NCBI GenBank assembly: GCA_029212905.1
Contig: JARGPB010000001.1
Coordinates: 124,001 to 188,000, forward strand
DNA: 64,000 nt
Direction: 5' to 3'
DNA from: Thalassovita sp.
GTDB taxonomy: Bacteria > Pseudomonadota > Alphaproteobacteria > Rhodobacterales > Rhodobacteraceae
Shown here one piece after another: positions 16,665 through 24,303 of this stretch. How positions within the stretch are numbered: position 1 is the first letter of the stretch; every line of letters starts with the position of its first letter. The notes beneath the pieces were generated by a model. It searched no databases and was not told the origin of the DNA. It saw nothing but the letters and a program-made list of their open reading frames with translations. The position numbers were made by a program, and so were the translations under genes.

Positions 16665-17225
16665 ATGACCAATCTTTCCCGACGCAGCTTTACGCTGGCC
16701 GCGCTGGCCGGTGCCGGAATGACCGCCGCATGCGGCAATGGAATCGGCTCTCCGAATGCCGACACGATCGACGCGCGCGTGAATGCGACGCTCGACTATC
16801 TTTATGAAAAATACCCGAACGCCCGTGACGTGGCCGACAAATCCGTTGGTCAGCTGGTCATGCCCTTGGTAACCGAAGCCGGCATTCTGGTTGGCGGTGG
16901 CTATGGGCGCGGCGCCCTGCGCGTGAACGAAGTCACCGTAGATTACTATTCCTCGGCCAAAGGGAGCTTTGGCTTCCAGTTGGGTGCTCAGCAATACGCC
17001 CACGTTCTGTATTTCATGACCGAAGAATCCCTGGAAAAATTCCGCCGCAGCTCGGGTTGGGCACTGGGTGCGGATGTCGAATACGTGTTTTCGGACGTGG
17101 CTGAAAACCTGCGCGCTGAGACCACCACAGCGACGGCGCCCGTTTTGGCCGTGGTCTTTGGGCAGGCTGGTTTGCTGATGGGGGCCAGCCTGGAAGGGCT
17201 GAAATACACACGCATCATCCCCTGA
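16665..17225 (+). CDS. SYLF/YSC84-domain lipoprotein
   Basis: 186 residues from MTNLSRRSF. The N-terminus has a twin-arginine-like RRSFTLAALAGAG stretch and ends in a lipobox TAAC (Cys near 24), so it is probably an exported lipoprotein. The mature part matches the YSC84/SYLF pattern: AGILVGGGYGRGAL, VDYYSSAKGSFGFQLGAQ, and the end FGQAGLLMGASLEGLKYTRI. The domain binds lipids in eukaryotic relatives; the bacterial role is unclear. It precedes the RTX gene cluster but is separated from it by a terminator. Confidence 0.85.
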   Translation: MTNLSRRSFTLAALAGAGMTAACGNGIGSPNADTIDARVNATLDYLYEKYPNARDVADKSVGQLVMPLVTEAGILVGGGYGRGALRVNEVTVDYYSSAKGSFGFQLGAQQYAHVLYFMTEESLEKFRRSSGWALGADVEYVFSDVAENLRAETTTATAPVLAVVFGQAGLLMGASLEGLKYTRIIP

Positions 17226-17264
17226 TTGCATTCATACCTCTATCGACAACTTTAAAGAATTGGG

Positions 17265-17296
17265 TCGGCGCGCATTTGGCGCGCCGATTTCATTTT
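17265..17296 (+). terminator. Rho-independent terminator after the SYLF lipoprotein gene
   Basis: TCGGCGCGC-ATTTG-GCGCGCCGA is a perfect 9-bp stem followed by TTTCATTTTT. It isolates the lipoprotein gene from the first RTX gene. Confidence 0.8.
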
Positions 17297-17471
17297 TGAT
17301 GCGGTGAAGCAATAATTCCCCACTGTTCCATGTTGATTTTATTGGCAAAACTCCAATACCTTTGCGGCAATCAATCGAGCGTTAACGAATTCTTAACTAT
17401 TCCCAACCTCCCCGAACCTTATTCTGGTATCGTTTGGGGAAATCCGGATCTGCCGGAACTTTGTTTTTCAT

Positions 17472-17483
17472 CTCCTGAAGGAG
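17472..17483 (+). promoter_or_regulatory. Palindromic ribosome-binding site of the first RTX gene
   Basis: CTCCTGAAGGAG: the Shine-Dalgarno AAGGAG is paired in sequence with an upstream CTCCT, and it lies six bases before the ATG at 17490. A short hairpin could limit translation, though the two-base loop makes it strained within one RNA. Confidence 0.4.
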
Positions 17484-17489
17484 CATAAT

Positions 17490-19430
17490 ATGATTGCCTC
17501 TGATAAATCTCTCGACCTATCGGCGACGCTGCAAAACTTTCTGGAACGGCTCGAAAAGATTTCCAAGGAATTGGCTGTCGTACCCGGCACCCCCGGCGAC
17601 GATACGCTCAGCGGGACGGCCGATGCGGACACGATGACCGGCGGCGCAGGCAATGACACCATGTCCGGTTGGGGTGGAAATGACAGCATCGACGGCGACG
17701 CAGGCAATGATGGGCTGGTTGGCTGGGAAGGCGATGACACTATCAACGGTGGCGACGGCGACGATATTATCGCCGGCGAAGACGGAGGGATCTCTGGGCT
17801 TACTCTGACGGGCGGCAATGACATGCTGTTTGGCGGCAACGGGAATGACTCGATCTGGGGCGACGGCGGCAACGACAGCATCGACGGCGGCTATGGCAGT
17901 GACCTGGCATATGGTGGCGATGGAAACGACACGATCAACGTCCTTTTCGGAAGCGATATCGTCTATGCCGGCAATGGCAATGACAGCGTTTTCGGCAGCG
18001 ACACCCTCCCAGGCGGCAGCTCGAATACCAATGACCTGAGCATCTGGGCTGGCCAGGGCGATGACAACGTTATCGGCGGCTCGGGCAATGATCTGGTTGA
18101 CGGTGGTGCGGGCAATGACACCATCTGGGTCGGCTTTGGTACCGGCACGAACTCCACCGTTTTCGGCGGCGCCGGCGATGATTTTATCGTTAGCGACGAA
18201 GGCTCGGATACGCTGTGGGGTGGCGCAGGCATGGACGAGATCATTGGCGGCCACGGCAGCGATCTGGTTGGCGGCGGCGATGGTGACGACCTGCTATATG
18301 GCGACCTGACCGGACCTGAGAGCGTCTCGGCCAGTGGGAATGACTCGATCTATGCCGGCGAAGGGAACGACACCGCCTATGGTATGGGTGGCGCTGATGA
18401 AATCTGGGGCGGCGAAGGCAACAACCTTGTTTATGGCGGCGACGGAAATGACGTCATCGGTGCGGGCTCTGGTCTGGACACGCTGTATGGCGAAGCAGGC
18501 GATGACTCGATCTATGGCGGAGGCGGTAACGACTCTTTGCTTGGTGGCGACGGCAATGATGAAATCTGGGGCGGCACGGGCGACGATTATGTCGAGGGTG
18601 GCTCTGGAAACGATCTGTTGGGTGGCACGGACGGTGCGGACACCATGCTGGGCCAATCGGGCGCCGACACATTGTATGGCGGCAACGGTAACGACAGCCT
18701 GTCCGGCGGTTCCGAAGACGACGTCATCTGGGGCGGCGCGGGCCTGAATATCTTGGCCGGTGGCGATGGTGATGACCTGCTGGGCGGCGGTGGCGAAACC
18801 GACACAATCAACGGTGACGCAGGCAACGACACGATCTATGCCGGCGCCGGAAGCGACAGCGTCGGCGGCGATGACGGCAACGACGAAGTCTGGGCCGGCA
18901 CAGGCAATGACACGGTTTCGGGCGGCATTGGCAATGATACCCTGGCGGGTGTCGATGGAAACGACGTGCTAGCCGGAGACGCCGGTGACGACCTGATCAT
19001 GGGTGGTCTTGGCGACGACCAGATGACCGGCGGCGCAGGTCTGGATACGCTTTGGGGCGGAGACGGCGCGGACTCGGTTGATGGCGGCGCTGGCGACGAT
19101 AACCTCAATGGTGGCGATGGCGTGGACACGATGGTTGGCAGTGAAGGCAATGACACCCTTTGGGGAAATGCCGGGGCCGATGTGTTCTTCTTTACAACGG
19201 GTGGCGACACAGACCTGGTGCGCGATTTCACAGTGGCCGATGGCGACCGTCTGGAACTGGACGACGCGCTTTGGGTGGCTCATGGCACCCTGACCACAGC
19301 CGAGGTGATCGCCCAATTTGGTACCGTCGGTGCCAACGGTGTCACGCTGTCCTTCGATGATGGCGAAGTGATCACTCTGCACGGGTATTTTGATCTCGCC
19401 GGTCTGGCAGACGACATCACCATCGTCTGA
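17490..19430 (+). CDS. RTX calcium-binding repeat protein 1
   Basis: 646 residues. After a short helical N-terminus (residues 1-30, LSATLQNFLERLEKISKEL) nearly the whole protein consists of RTX nonapeptides of the GGxGxDxUx type (such as GGNGNDSIWGDGGNDSIDGG), which fold into a calcium-loaded beta-roll. Several 10-15-residue loops interrupt the repeats. The last 70 residues (LVRDFTVADGDRLELDDALW to DDITIV) are non-repeat and end in the hydrophobic style of a type I secretion signal. No protease, lipase or toxin domain is visible. No Lys or Arg occurs between residues 27 and 577, and there is no Cys. No type I exporter is encoded nearby. Confidence 0.9.
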   Translation: MIASDKSLDLSATLQNFLERLEKISKELAVVPGTPGDDTLSGTADADTMTGGAGNDTMSGWGGNDSIDGDAGNDGLVGWEGDDTINGGDGDDIIAGEDGGISGLTLTGGNDMLFGGNGNDSIWGDGGNDSIDGGYGSDLAYGGDGNDTINVLFGSDIVYAGNGNDSVFGSDTLPGGSSNTNDLSIWAGQGDDNVIGGSGNDLVDGGAGNDTIWVGFGTGTNSTVFGGAGDDFIVSDEGSDTLWGGAGMDEIIGGHGSDLVGGGDGDDLLYGDLTGPESVSASGNDSIYAGEGNDTAYGMGGADEIWGGEGNNLVYGGDGNDVIGAGSGLDTLYGEAGDDSIYGGGGNDSLLGGDGNDEIWGGTGDDYVEGGSGNDLLGGTDGADTMLGQSGADTLYGGNGNDSLSGGSEDDVIWGGAGLNILAGGDGDDLLGGGGETDTINGDAGNDTIYAGAGSDSVGGDDGNDEVWAGTGNDTVSGGIGNDTLAGVDGNDVLAGDAGDDLIMGGLGDDQMTGGAGLDTLWGGDGADSVDGGAGDDNLNGGDGVDTMVGSEGNDTLWGNAGADVFFFTTGGDTDLVRDFTVADGDRLELDDALWVAHGTLTTAEVIAQFGTVGANGVTLSFDDGEVITLHGYFDLAGLADDITIV

Positions 19431-19454
19431 CCCCCACTCTTTGCTGATATGACC

Positions 19455-19484
19455 AAAGGCCCCGGAGCATTCTTCGGGGCCTTT
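19455..19484 (+). terminator. Terminator after RTX gene 1
   Basis: AAAGGCCCCG and CGGGGCCTTT pair perfectly over ten bases with a ten-base loop; 25 bases after the stop. Confidence 0.8.
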
Positions 19485-19603
19485 GTGCGTCTGGAAACAG
19501 TGTACAAACTTGGCCAAACCCCCTAATTCAATCAAAATGAGGGGAAATACGCCTCCTATTTCCACATCTTTGCCACGTTTTGCGGGCACAAGGTTTTCCC
19601 AAA

Positions 19604-19639
19604 GGTTCCTCCGGCAGCCCCGTTTTTTTACGAGGAACC
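19604..19639 (+). promoter_or_regulatory. Leader inverted repeat before RTX gene 2
   Basis: GGTTCCTC (19604-19611) and GAGGAACC (19632-19639) are perfect complements enclosing 20 bases that include a run of seven T. The structure would lie in the 5' leader about 30 bases before the ATG, whose own ribosome site is GAGGAAA. It could be an old terminator-like element or a translational control hairpin. Confidence 0.4.
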
Positions 19640-19671
19640 CCCAGTAAGTGCACATATTTTGAGGAAATCCG

Positions 19672-22605
19672 ATGCCCATTGCGAAGCCCAAATTTAATGT
19701 CCTGATGACGCTGGATGAGTATCTGGCCATGTTGGAGGAAGATGCCAAAACACTCAGGACCTATCTGGATGTGATCGGCGAAGACACCGCCGACACAATC
19801 ATTGGCGGCGGGGATGCAGATGGGCTGGCGGGGCGCGGCGGCGATGACTTTATCGACGGGGACAAAAACAACGACACGCTGTGGGGTGAAGGCGGTAATG
19901 ACACTCTGATCGGCGGCGTCGGCGACGACCTGATCTATGGTGGCGGAGATGACGATATCATCTATGCGCTGCAAGGGTTGGACACGGTGTCGGGCGGTAC
20001 TGGGAATGATTTCATCACCGCCACCGATGGCGCGGTCTCGAACACGGATATGGTCAGCGTCTATGGGTATGACGGGAATGACACGATTATCGGTGGCTCG
20101 GGGAATGACGATCTGGCCGGCGATGTCGGCGACGACTCGGTTGGTGGATATTGGGGGGATGACTACATCCGCGGCGGCGACGGAAATGACTCTTTGGCTG
20201 GCGATACGCTGGGCCTGATCACCGGCGGTGTCGAAGGCAACGACAGCATTCAAGGCGGCCGCGGCAACGACTTGGTCTATGGTGATGGCGGTAACGACAC
20301 CCTGATGGGCGGCGCAGATCTGGACACGCTGTATGGCGGCGATGGGGTGGACTTGTTGCTGGGCGGCTGGGGCGAAGATCTGCTCTATGGTGGCAATCAG
20401 AATGACACTCTCAACGGTGAAGGCGGCCGCGACACGCTGATGGGCGGCGCCGGAAATGACACGCTGTATGGCGGCGTCGGTACGGATTCGATGGATGGCG
20501 GCACCGGCGACGACCTGCTGGAGGGCGGAGACCACATGGACACCCTACAAGGTGGCCAAGGCAATGACACCCTAATCGGAGAGGATGGCCATGACACCCT
20601 TCTGGACATTGGCGGCGATGATTCCCTGTATGGCGGCACTGGCAACGATAGCATCCTGGATCTGTGGGGCACGGACACGATTTACGCTGGCGAGGGCAAC
20701 GATACCGTCGCCGCCGGCAGTGGCGCGGATTACATCGAAGGCGGCACCGGCAACGATTACCTGATGGGCGAAGACGGTGGCTCGGACCTGTATGGCGCGC
20801 TGTTTGCGGGCAATGACACGCTGCTGGGCGGCACCGGGGATGACTCGATCTTTGGCGATGGCGGCGACGACCTGATCGACGGTGAAGACGGCAATGACTT
20901 GCTTCATGGCGGCGATGGCAACGACACGCTAGAGGCCACAGTGGGCCAAGACACCGTATTTGGAGGTGCAGGCAATGACCTGATCAACAGTCGCCACGAC
21001 ACCTTGGATTATAACGGCTCGGTCCTGGCGCTGTTTGGCGGTGACGGCAACGATACGCTTACCGGGGGCTTGCTAAGCGATCTGTTGGACGGCGGCGCGG
21101 GCGACGACTCGATCACCGGGATTGGTGGCGATGACACCATGCTGGGGGCCGGCGGCAATGATGAAATCATCGGTACGGCCGGGAATAACATTATTTGGGG
21201 CGGTGACGGCAACGATACGGCGCTGGGCGGCGCAGGGGATGATCTGCTGGGCGGCGGCGCAGGAGACGATGAACTTTTCGGCGGCGATGGCAATGACAGC
21301 CATTATGCGGCAGACGGCAACGACACGGTTTACGCCGGCCAGGGCAATGATGAGATCTGGCTGTCCGAAGGCGAAAACGAGGGCTACGGCAACGACGGAG
21401 ACGACACAATCGGCGCGGGCTCAGGTGCGGACATTCTGGACGGCGGCGCTGGGAATGATGCGCTTTATGCCGGGGCAGGAAATGACTTGCTGGAAGGCGA
21501 TGCAGGCAATGATACGTTGTGGGCCGGCGCAGGAAACGACTACCTGACAGGCGGCGACGGCAATGACCTTCTGGGGGCCGATGCCGGGCATGACACAGTC
21601 AATGGCGGCGACGGAAGCGACACAATCTATGGCGGGGATGGCAATGACCTGATTCATGGGGACGTATTCGGTGGCATTCCAACCTGGGACGACAACGATG
21701 ATGAAATCTGGGGCGGGAACGGGGACGATACGATCTTTGGCAACTTTGGCAATGATCTGATCGGCGGTGGCGACGGCAATGACCTGATCATCGGGGCAGA
21801 TAGCATCGCAGGCGGTGCCGTACACGGCAACGACAGTATTTATGGCGGCGACGGCAACGATACGATCGAAGGACTAGGTGGCGATGATGTGATCTGGGGC
21901 GGCGGCGGCTTCAACGATCTACGTGGTGGAGACGGCGCAGATCTGATCGGCGGCGGCGGCATGAATGACTGGCTGCACGGCGGCAACGGAGATGACACAA
22001 TACTTGCGGGTCTAGGTAACGACAACATCAACGGCGGCGACGGCGCGGACGAAATCTGGGGCGGCGGCGGCGATGACACCATCGAAGGTGGCAATGGGGC
22101 CGACACTGTCTCGGGTGGTGATGGCAATGACGAGATCGAGGGCCGCCATGGCGATGACCTCTTGGTTGGGGCCGATGGGGCCGATACGTTGCTGGGTGGC
22201 TGGGGTCTGGATACGCTTTGGGGCGGCACCGGGGCTGACTATCTGGATGGTGGTCTAGAGAATGATCTGCTGAACGGCGGCGAAGGTGCGGACACCATAA
22301 TCGGCAACGCGGGCAACGACACCCTGTGGGGGAATTCCGGGGCAGACGTCTTTGTGTTCAGAGAAGTCACAACAGACATCGGCGAAGACCTTGTACGTGA
22401 CTTCACCGTGGCCGAGGGCGATACGCTAGAGCTGGATGACGCGTTGTGGGCCTCGTATGGCACGCTGACAGCGGCCGAGGTAGTGGCCCAATTTGGCACA
22501 CACGGCACCGATGGCGTGGTCCTGACCTTCGACGGCGGCGAGGTAATCACCCTGCACAGCTATTGGGATCTGGCCGGGTTGGCAGACAATATCAGCATCG
22601 TCTGA
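19672..22605 (+). CDS. RTX calcium-binding repeat protein 2
   Basis: 977 residues, the largest of the trio. N-terminus (MPIAKPKFNVLMTLDEYLAM to about residue 45) is a short helical lead, followed by dense RTX nonapeptides and loop insertions (for example around VSNTDMVSVYGYDGND, LYGALFAGND, LDYNGSVLALFGGDGND and IPTWDDNDDEIWGG). The C-terminal 80 residues (DLVRDFTVAEGDTLELDDAL to DNISIV) closely match those of RTX protein 1, so the two are paralogues. Expected to be secreted by a type I system and folded by calcium outside the cell. No enzymatic domain. Start supported by GAGGAAA nine bases upstream. Confidence 0.9.
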   Translation: MPIAKPKFNVLMTLDEYLAMLEEDAKTLRTYLDVIGEDTADTIIGGGDADGLAGRGGDDFIDGDKNNDTLWGEGGNDTLIGGVGDDLIYGGGDDDIIYALQGLDTVSGGTGNDFITATDGAVSNTDMVSVYGYDGNDTIIGGSGNDDLAGDVGDDSVGGYWGDDYIRGGDGNDSLAGDTLGLITGGVEGNDSIQGGRGNDLVYGDGGNDTLMGGADLDTLYGGDGVDLLLGGWGEDLLYGGNQNDTLNGEGGRDTLMGGAGNDTLYGGVGTDSMDGGTGDDLLEGGDHMDTLQGGQGNDTLIGEDGHDTLLDIGGDDSLYGGTGNDSILDLWGTDTIYAGEGNDTVAAGSGADYIEGGTGNDYLMGEDGGSDLYGALFAGNDTLLGGTGDDSIFGDGGDDLIDGEDGNDLLHGGDGNDTLEATVGQDTVFGGAGNDLINSRHDTLDYNGSVLALFGGDGNDTLTGGLLSDLLDGGAGDDSITGIGGDDTMLGAGGNDEIIGTAGNNIIWGGDGNDTALGGAGDDLLGGGAGDDELFGGDGNDSHYAADGNDTVYAGQGNDEIWLSEGENEGYGNDGDDTIGAGSGADILDGGAGNDALYAGAGNDLLEGDAGNDTLWAGAGNDYLTGGDGNDLLGADAGHDTVNGGDGSDTIYGGDGNDLIHGDVFGGIPTWDDNDDEIWGGNGDDTIFGNFGNDLIGGGDGNDLIIGADSIAGGAVHGNDSIYGGDGNDTIEGLGGDDVIWGGGGFNDLRGGDGADLIGGGGMNDWLHGGNGDDTILAGLGNDNINGGDGADEIWGGGGDDTIEGGNGADTVSGGDGNDEIEGRHGDDLLVGADGADTLLGGWGLDTLWGGTGADYLDGGLENDLLNGGEGADTIIGNAGNDTLWGNSGADVFVFREVTTDIGEDLVRDFTVAEGDTLELDDALWASYGTLTAAEVVAQFGTHGTDGVVLTFDGGEVITLHSYWDLAGLADNISIV

Positions 22606-22628
22606 CGCCCTTACGTTTGGTATATCTC

Positions 22629-22657
22629 GGCTCCGGCACTTTGCCGGGGCCATTTTT
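22629..22657 (+). terminator. Terminator after RTX gene 2
   Basis: GGCTCCGGCA and TGCCGGGGCC pair over ten bases (one G-U) around a three-base loop, followed by ATTTTTATTTTT. A typical intrinsic terminator 24 bases after the stop. Confidence 0.85.
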
Positions 22658-22764
22658 ATTTTTCCAACAGATTCAAGAAATCCATCTCTGTTTACTTTTT
22701 ACTTTCACTTTCTCCTTTAAATAGTATTTTCTCGTTAAGCCACCACGAGTGGACTTGTTTTCAG

Positions 22765-24180
22765 ATGGATTTTCTTATGCCTTTTTCTGTGCTTTCTTTT
22801 TTTAATGCTCGCGCCCTGCCCTTCGACTTTGCCAACCTGCGCGGGACGGATGGCAACGACAGGCTGACGGGGACCTCTGTGGCGGATACGCTAACGGGCC
22901 TGGCTGGTGACGATACACTAACCGCAGGGGATGGGGCTGACACCGTTTATGCGGGCGCAGGGAATGATACCGTGTACGGCGACGCAGGGGACGATCAGCT
23001 CTGGCTAGAGGGAGATGACGACCTCGCCTTTGGAGGCGCAGGCGCGGATACAATTGGCGCGGGCGCGGGTGCAGATTCAGTATTGGCCGGGACAGGAAAC
23101 GATCTGATCTATGCCGGGATCGGTGCCGACAGTGTGTATGCCGGTGTGGGCAATGATACGATCTGGGCCGACGAAGGGGCCGATTTCGCCACGGGCGACG
23201 ATGGCGATGATGTTCTGGGCGGGTATATCGGGAATGACACGCTGTTAGGCGGAGACGGCAATGACACGATCTATGGCGGTTTCGGGGATGATGACCTGTG
23301 GGGCGGTACTGGCATGGATGAATTGTGGGGCGGCGAAGGTAGCGATTTTATGAACGGTTGGGATGGCGCCAACCTGATTGGCGGTGGCGAGGGGAACGAT
23401 ACCATAGAAACGCGTTATGGCGACGACACGATCTATGGCGGCTCCGGCAACGACAGCGTCACGGCAGCGGGTGGCGACAATACCATCTGGCTGGGCCTGG
23501 GCGATGACATTTTGGTCTCTGGCGATGGCGCGGATTTACTGGGGGCTGCGGATGGCGATGACAGCCTCGTTTCCGGCGCGGGAAATGACACGATCTATGG
23601 CGGTTTCGGGGATGACACGATTCAGTCTACGGCGGGTGACAATCTGATTTGGGCGGGGGCCGACGACGATCTTCTGACCACCGGGGATGGCGATGACAGC
23701 CTCTATGGAGAGGTCGGCAATGACACGATCAACGGCGGCGAAGGCGACGACCTGATCCAGGGCGGGCTGGGGGATGATTCCCTGACGGGCGACTGGGGGG
23801 ACGATACCCTACGCGGCGGCGAGGGGGATGACACCCTCTATGCACAGGAAGGGGACGACCTGCTAGAGGGCGGCGCGGGGAATGACACGCTCTATGCTGG
23901 CGCCGGTTCCGATAGCTTGCTGGGCGGTGCCGGGGCCGACACGTTTATCCTGCGCGATGATCTGGGGACGACGGTCCTGTCGGATTTCAGCATTGCGGAT
24001 CAGGACGTATTGCAGATCACCCGCAATGTTGCAGGGTCTTTGGTGGCCGAAGAGGTTGTTCTGGAGTATGCAAGCCTGACAGCCGAAGGCACGTTGCTCA
24101 GCTTCGCGGGTGGACAATCCGTTCTGATCACCGGCCTATTCGATCTGGACTGGCTATCGGACAACCTGCAAATCCTCTAG
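22765..24180 (+). CDS. RTX calcium-binding repeat protein 3
   Basis: 471 residues with a hydrophobic N-terminus (MDFLMPFSVLSFFNARALPF) instead of the helical leads of the other two, then RTX repeats from about residue 27 (GTDGNDRLTG) to about 395. The C-terminal end (VLSDFSIADQDVLQITRN to LSDNLQIL) is a diverged version of the cap of the first two, with the same DF(S/T)(I/V)AD start and FDL..L.D ending. I see no Lys, Cys or His in the protein. Start is uncertain: no good ribosome site precedes 22765, and a second ATG lies at 22777. Not obviously an enzyme. Confidence 0.85.
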   Translation: MDFLMPFSVLSFFNARALPFDFANLRGTDGNDRLTGTSVADTLTGLAGDDTLTAGDGADTVYAGAGNDTVYGDAGDDQLWLEGDDDLAFGGAGADTIGAGAGADSVLAGTGNDLIYAGIGADSVYAGVGNDTIWADEGADFATGDDGDDVLGGYIGNDTLLGGDGNDTIYGGFGDDDLWGGTGMDELWGGEGSDFMNGWDGANLIGGGEGNDTIETRYGDDTIYGGSGNDSVTAAGGDNTIWLGLGDDILVSGDGADLLGAADGDDSLVSGAGNDTIYGGFGDDTIQSTAGDNLIWAGADDDLLTTGDGDDSLYGEVGNDTINGGEGDDLIQGGLGDDSLTGDWGDDTLRGGEGDDTLYAQEGDDLLEGGAGNDTLYAGAGSDSLLGGAGADTFILRDDLGTTVLSDFSIADQDVLQITRNVAGSLVAEEVVLEYASLTAEGTLLSFAGGQSVLITGLFDLDWLSDNLQIL

Positions 24181-24228
24181 GGCATCGCGGTCAAAGCCCT
24201 GCTACCCCCAGAGGGATGAGGTCCCCCA

Positions 24229-24258
24229 TTGCGCCCTATATCATGGCTCTGTTATAAC
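24229..24258 (+). promoter_or_regulatory. Predicted gyrA promoter
   Basis: TTGCGC (24229-24234) and TATAAC (24253-24258) are 18 bases apart, leaving a leader of about 40 bases to the GTG start. Moderate match to the sigma-70 consensus. Confidence 0.4.
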
Positions 24259-24303
24259 CTTTTTAACAAGATATAGAAGACTCAGACAGAGCGGTAAGAC
24301 CAC

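Noticed and set aside
19528..20535. 335-codon minus-strand frame, with others antisense to the RTX genes (17517-18254, 18836-19231)
   Set aside because: Low-complexity mirror translations of RTX codons, for example VVAGAAIHRI; they are shadows with no ribosome sites.
17600..24000. CRISPR-like or satellite-like repetitive DNA
   Set aside because: The repetition is the codon-level consequence of RTX nonapeptides; spacing follows 27-base coding units and the reading frame is open throughout.
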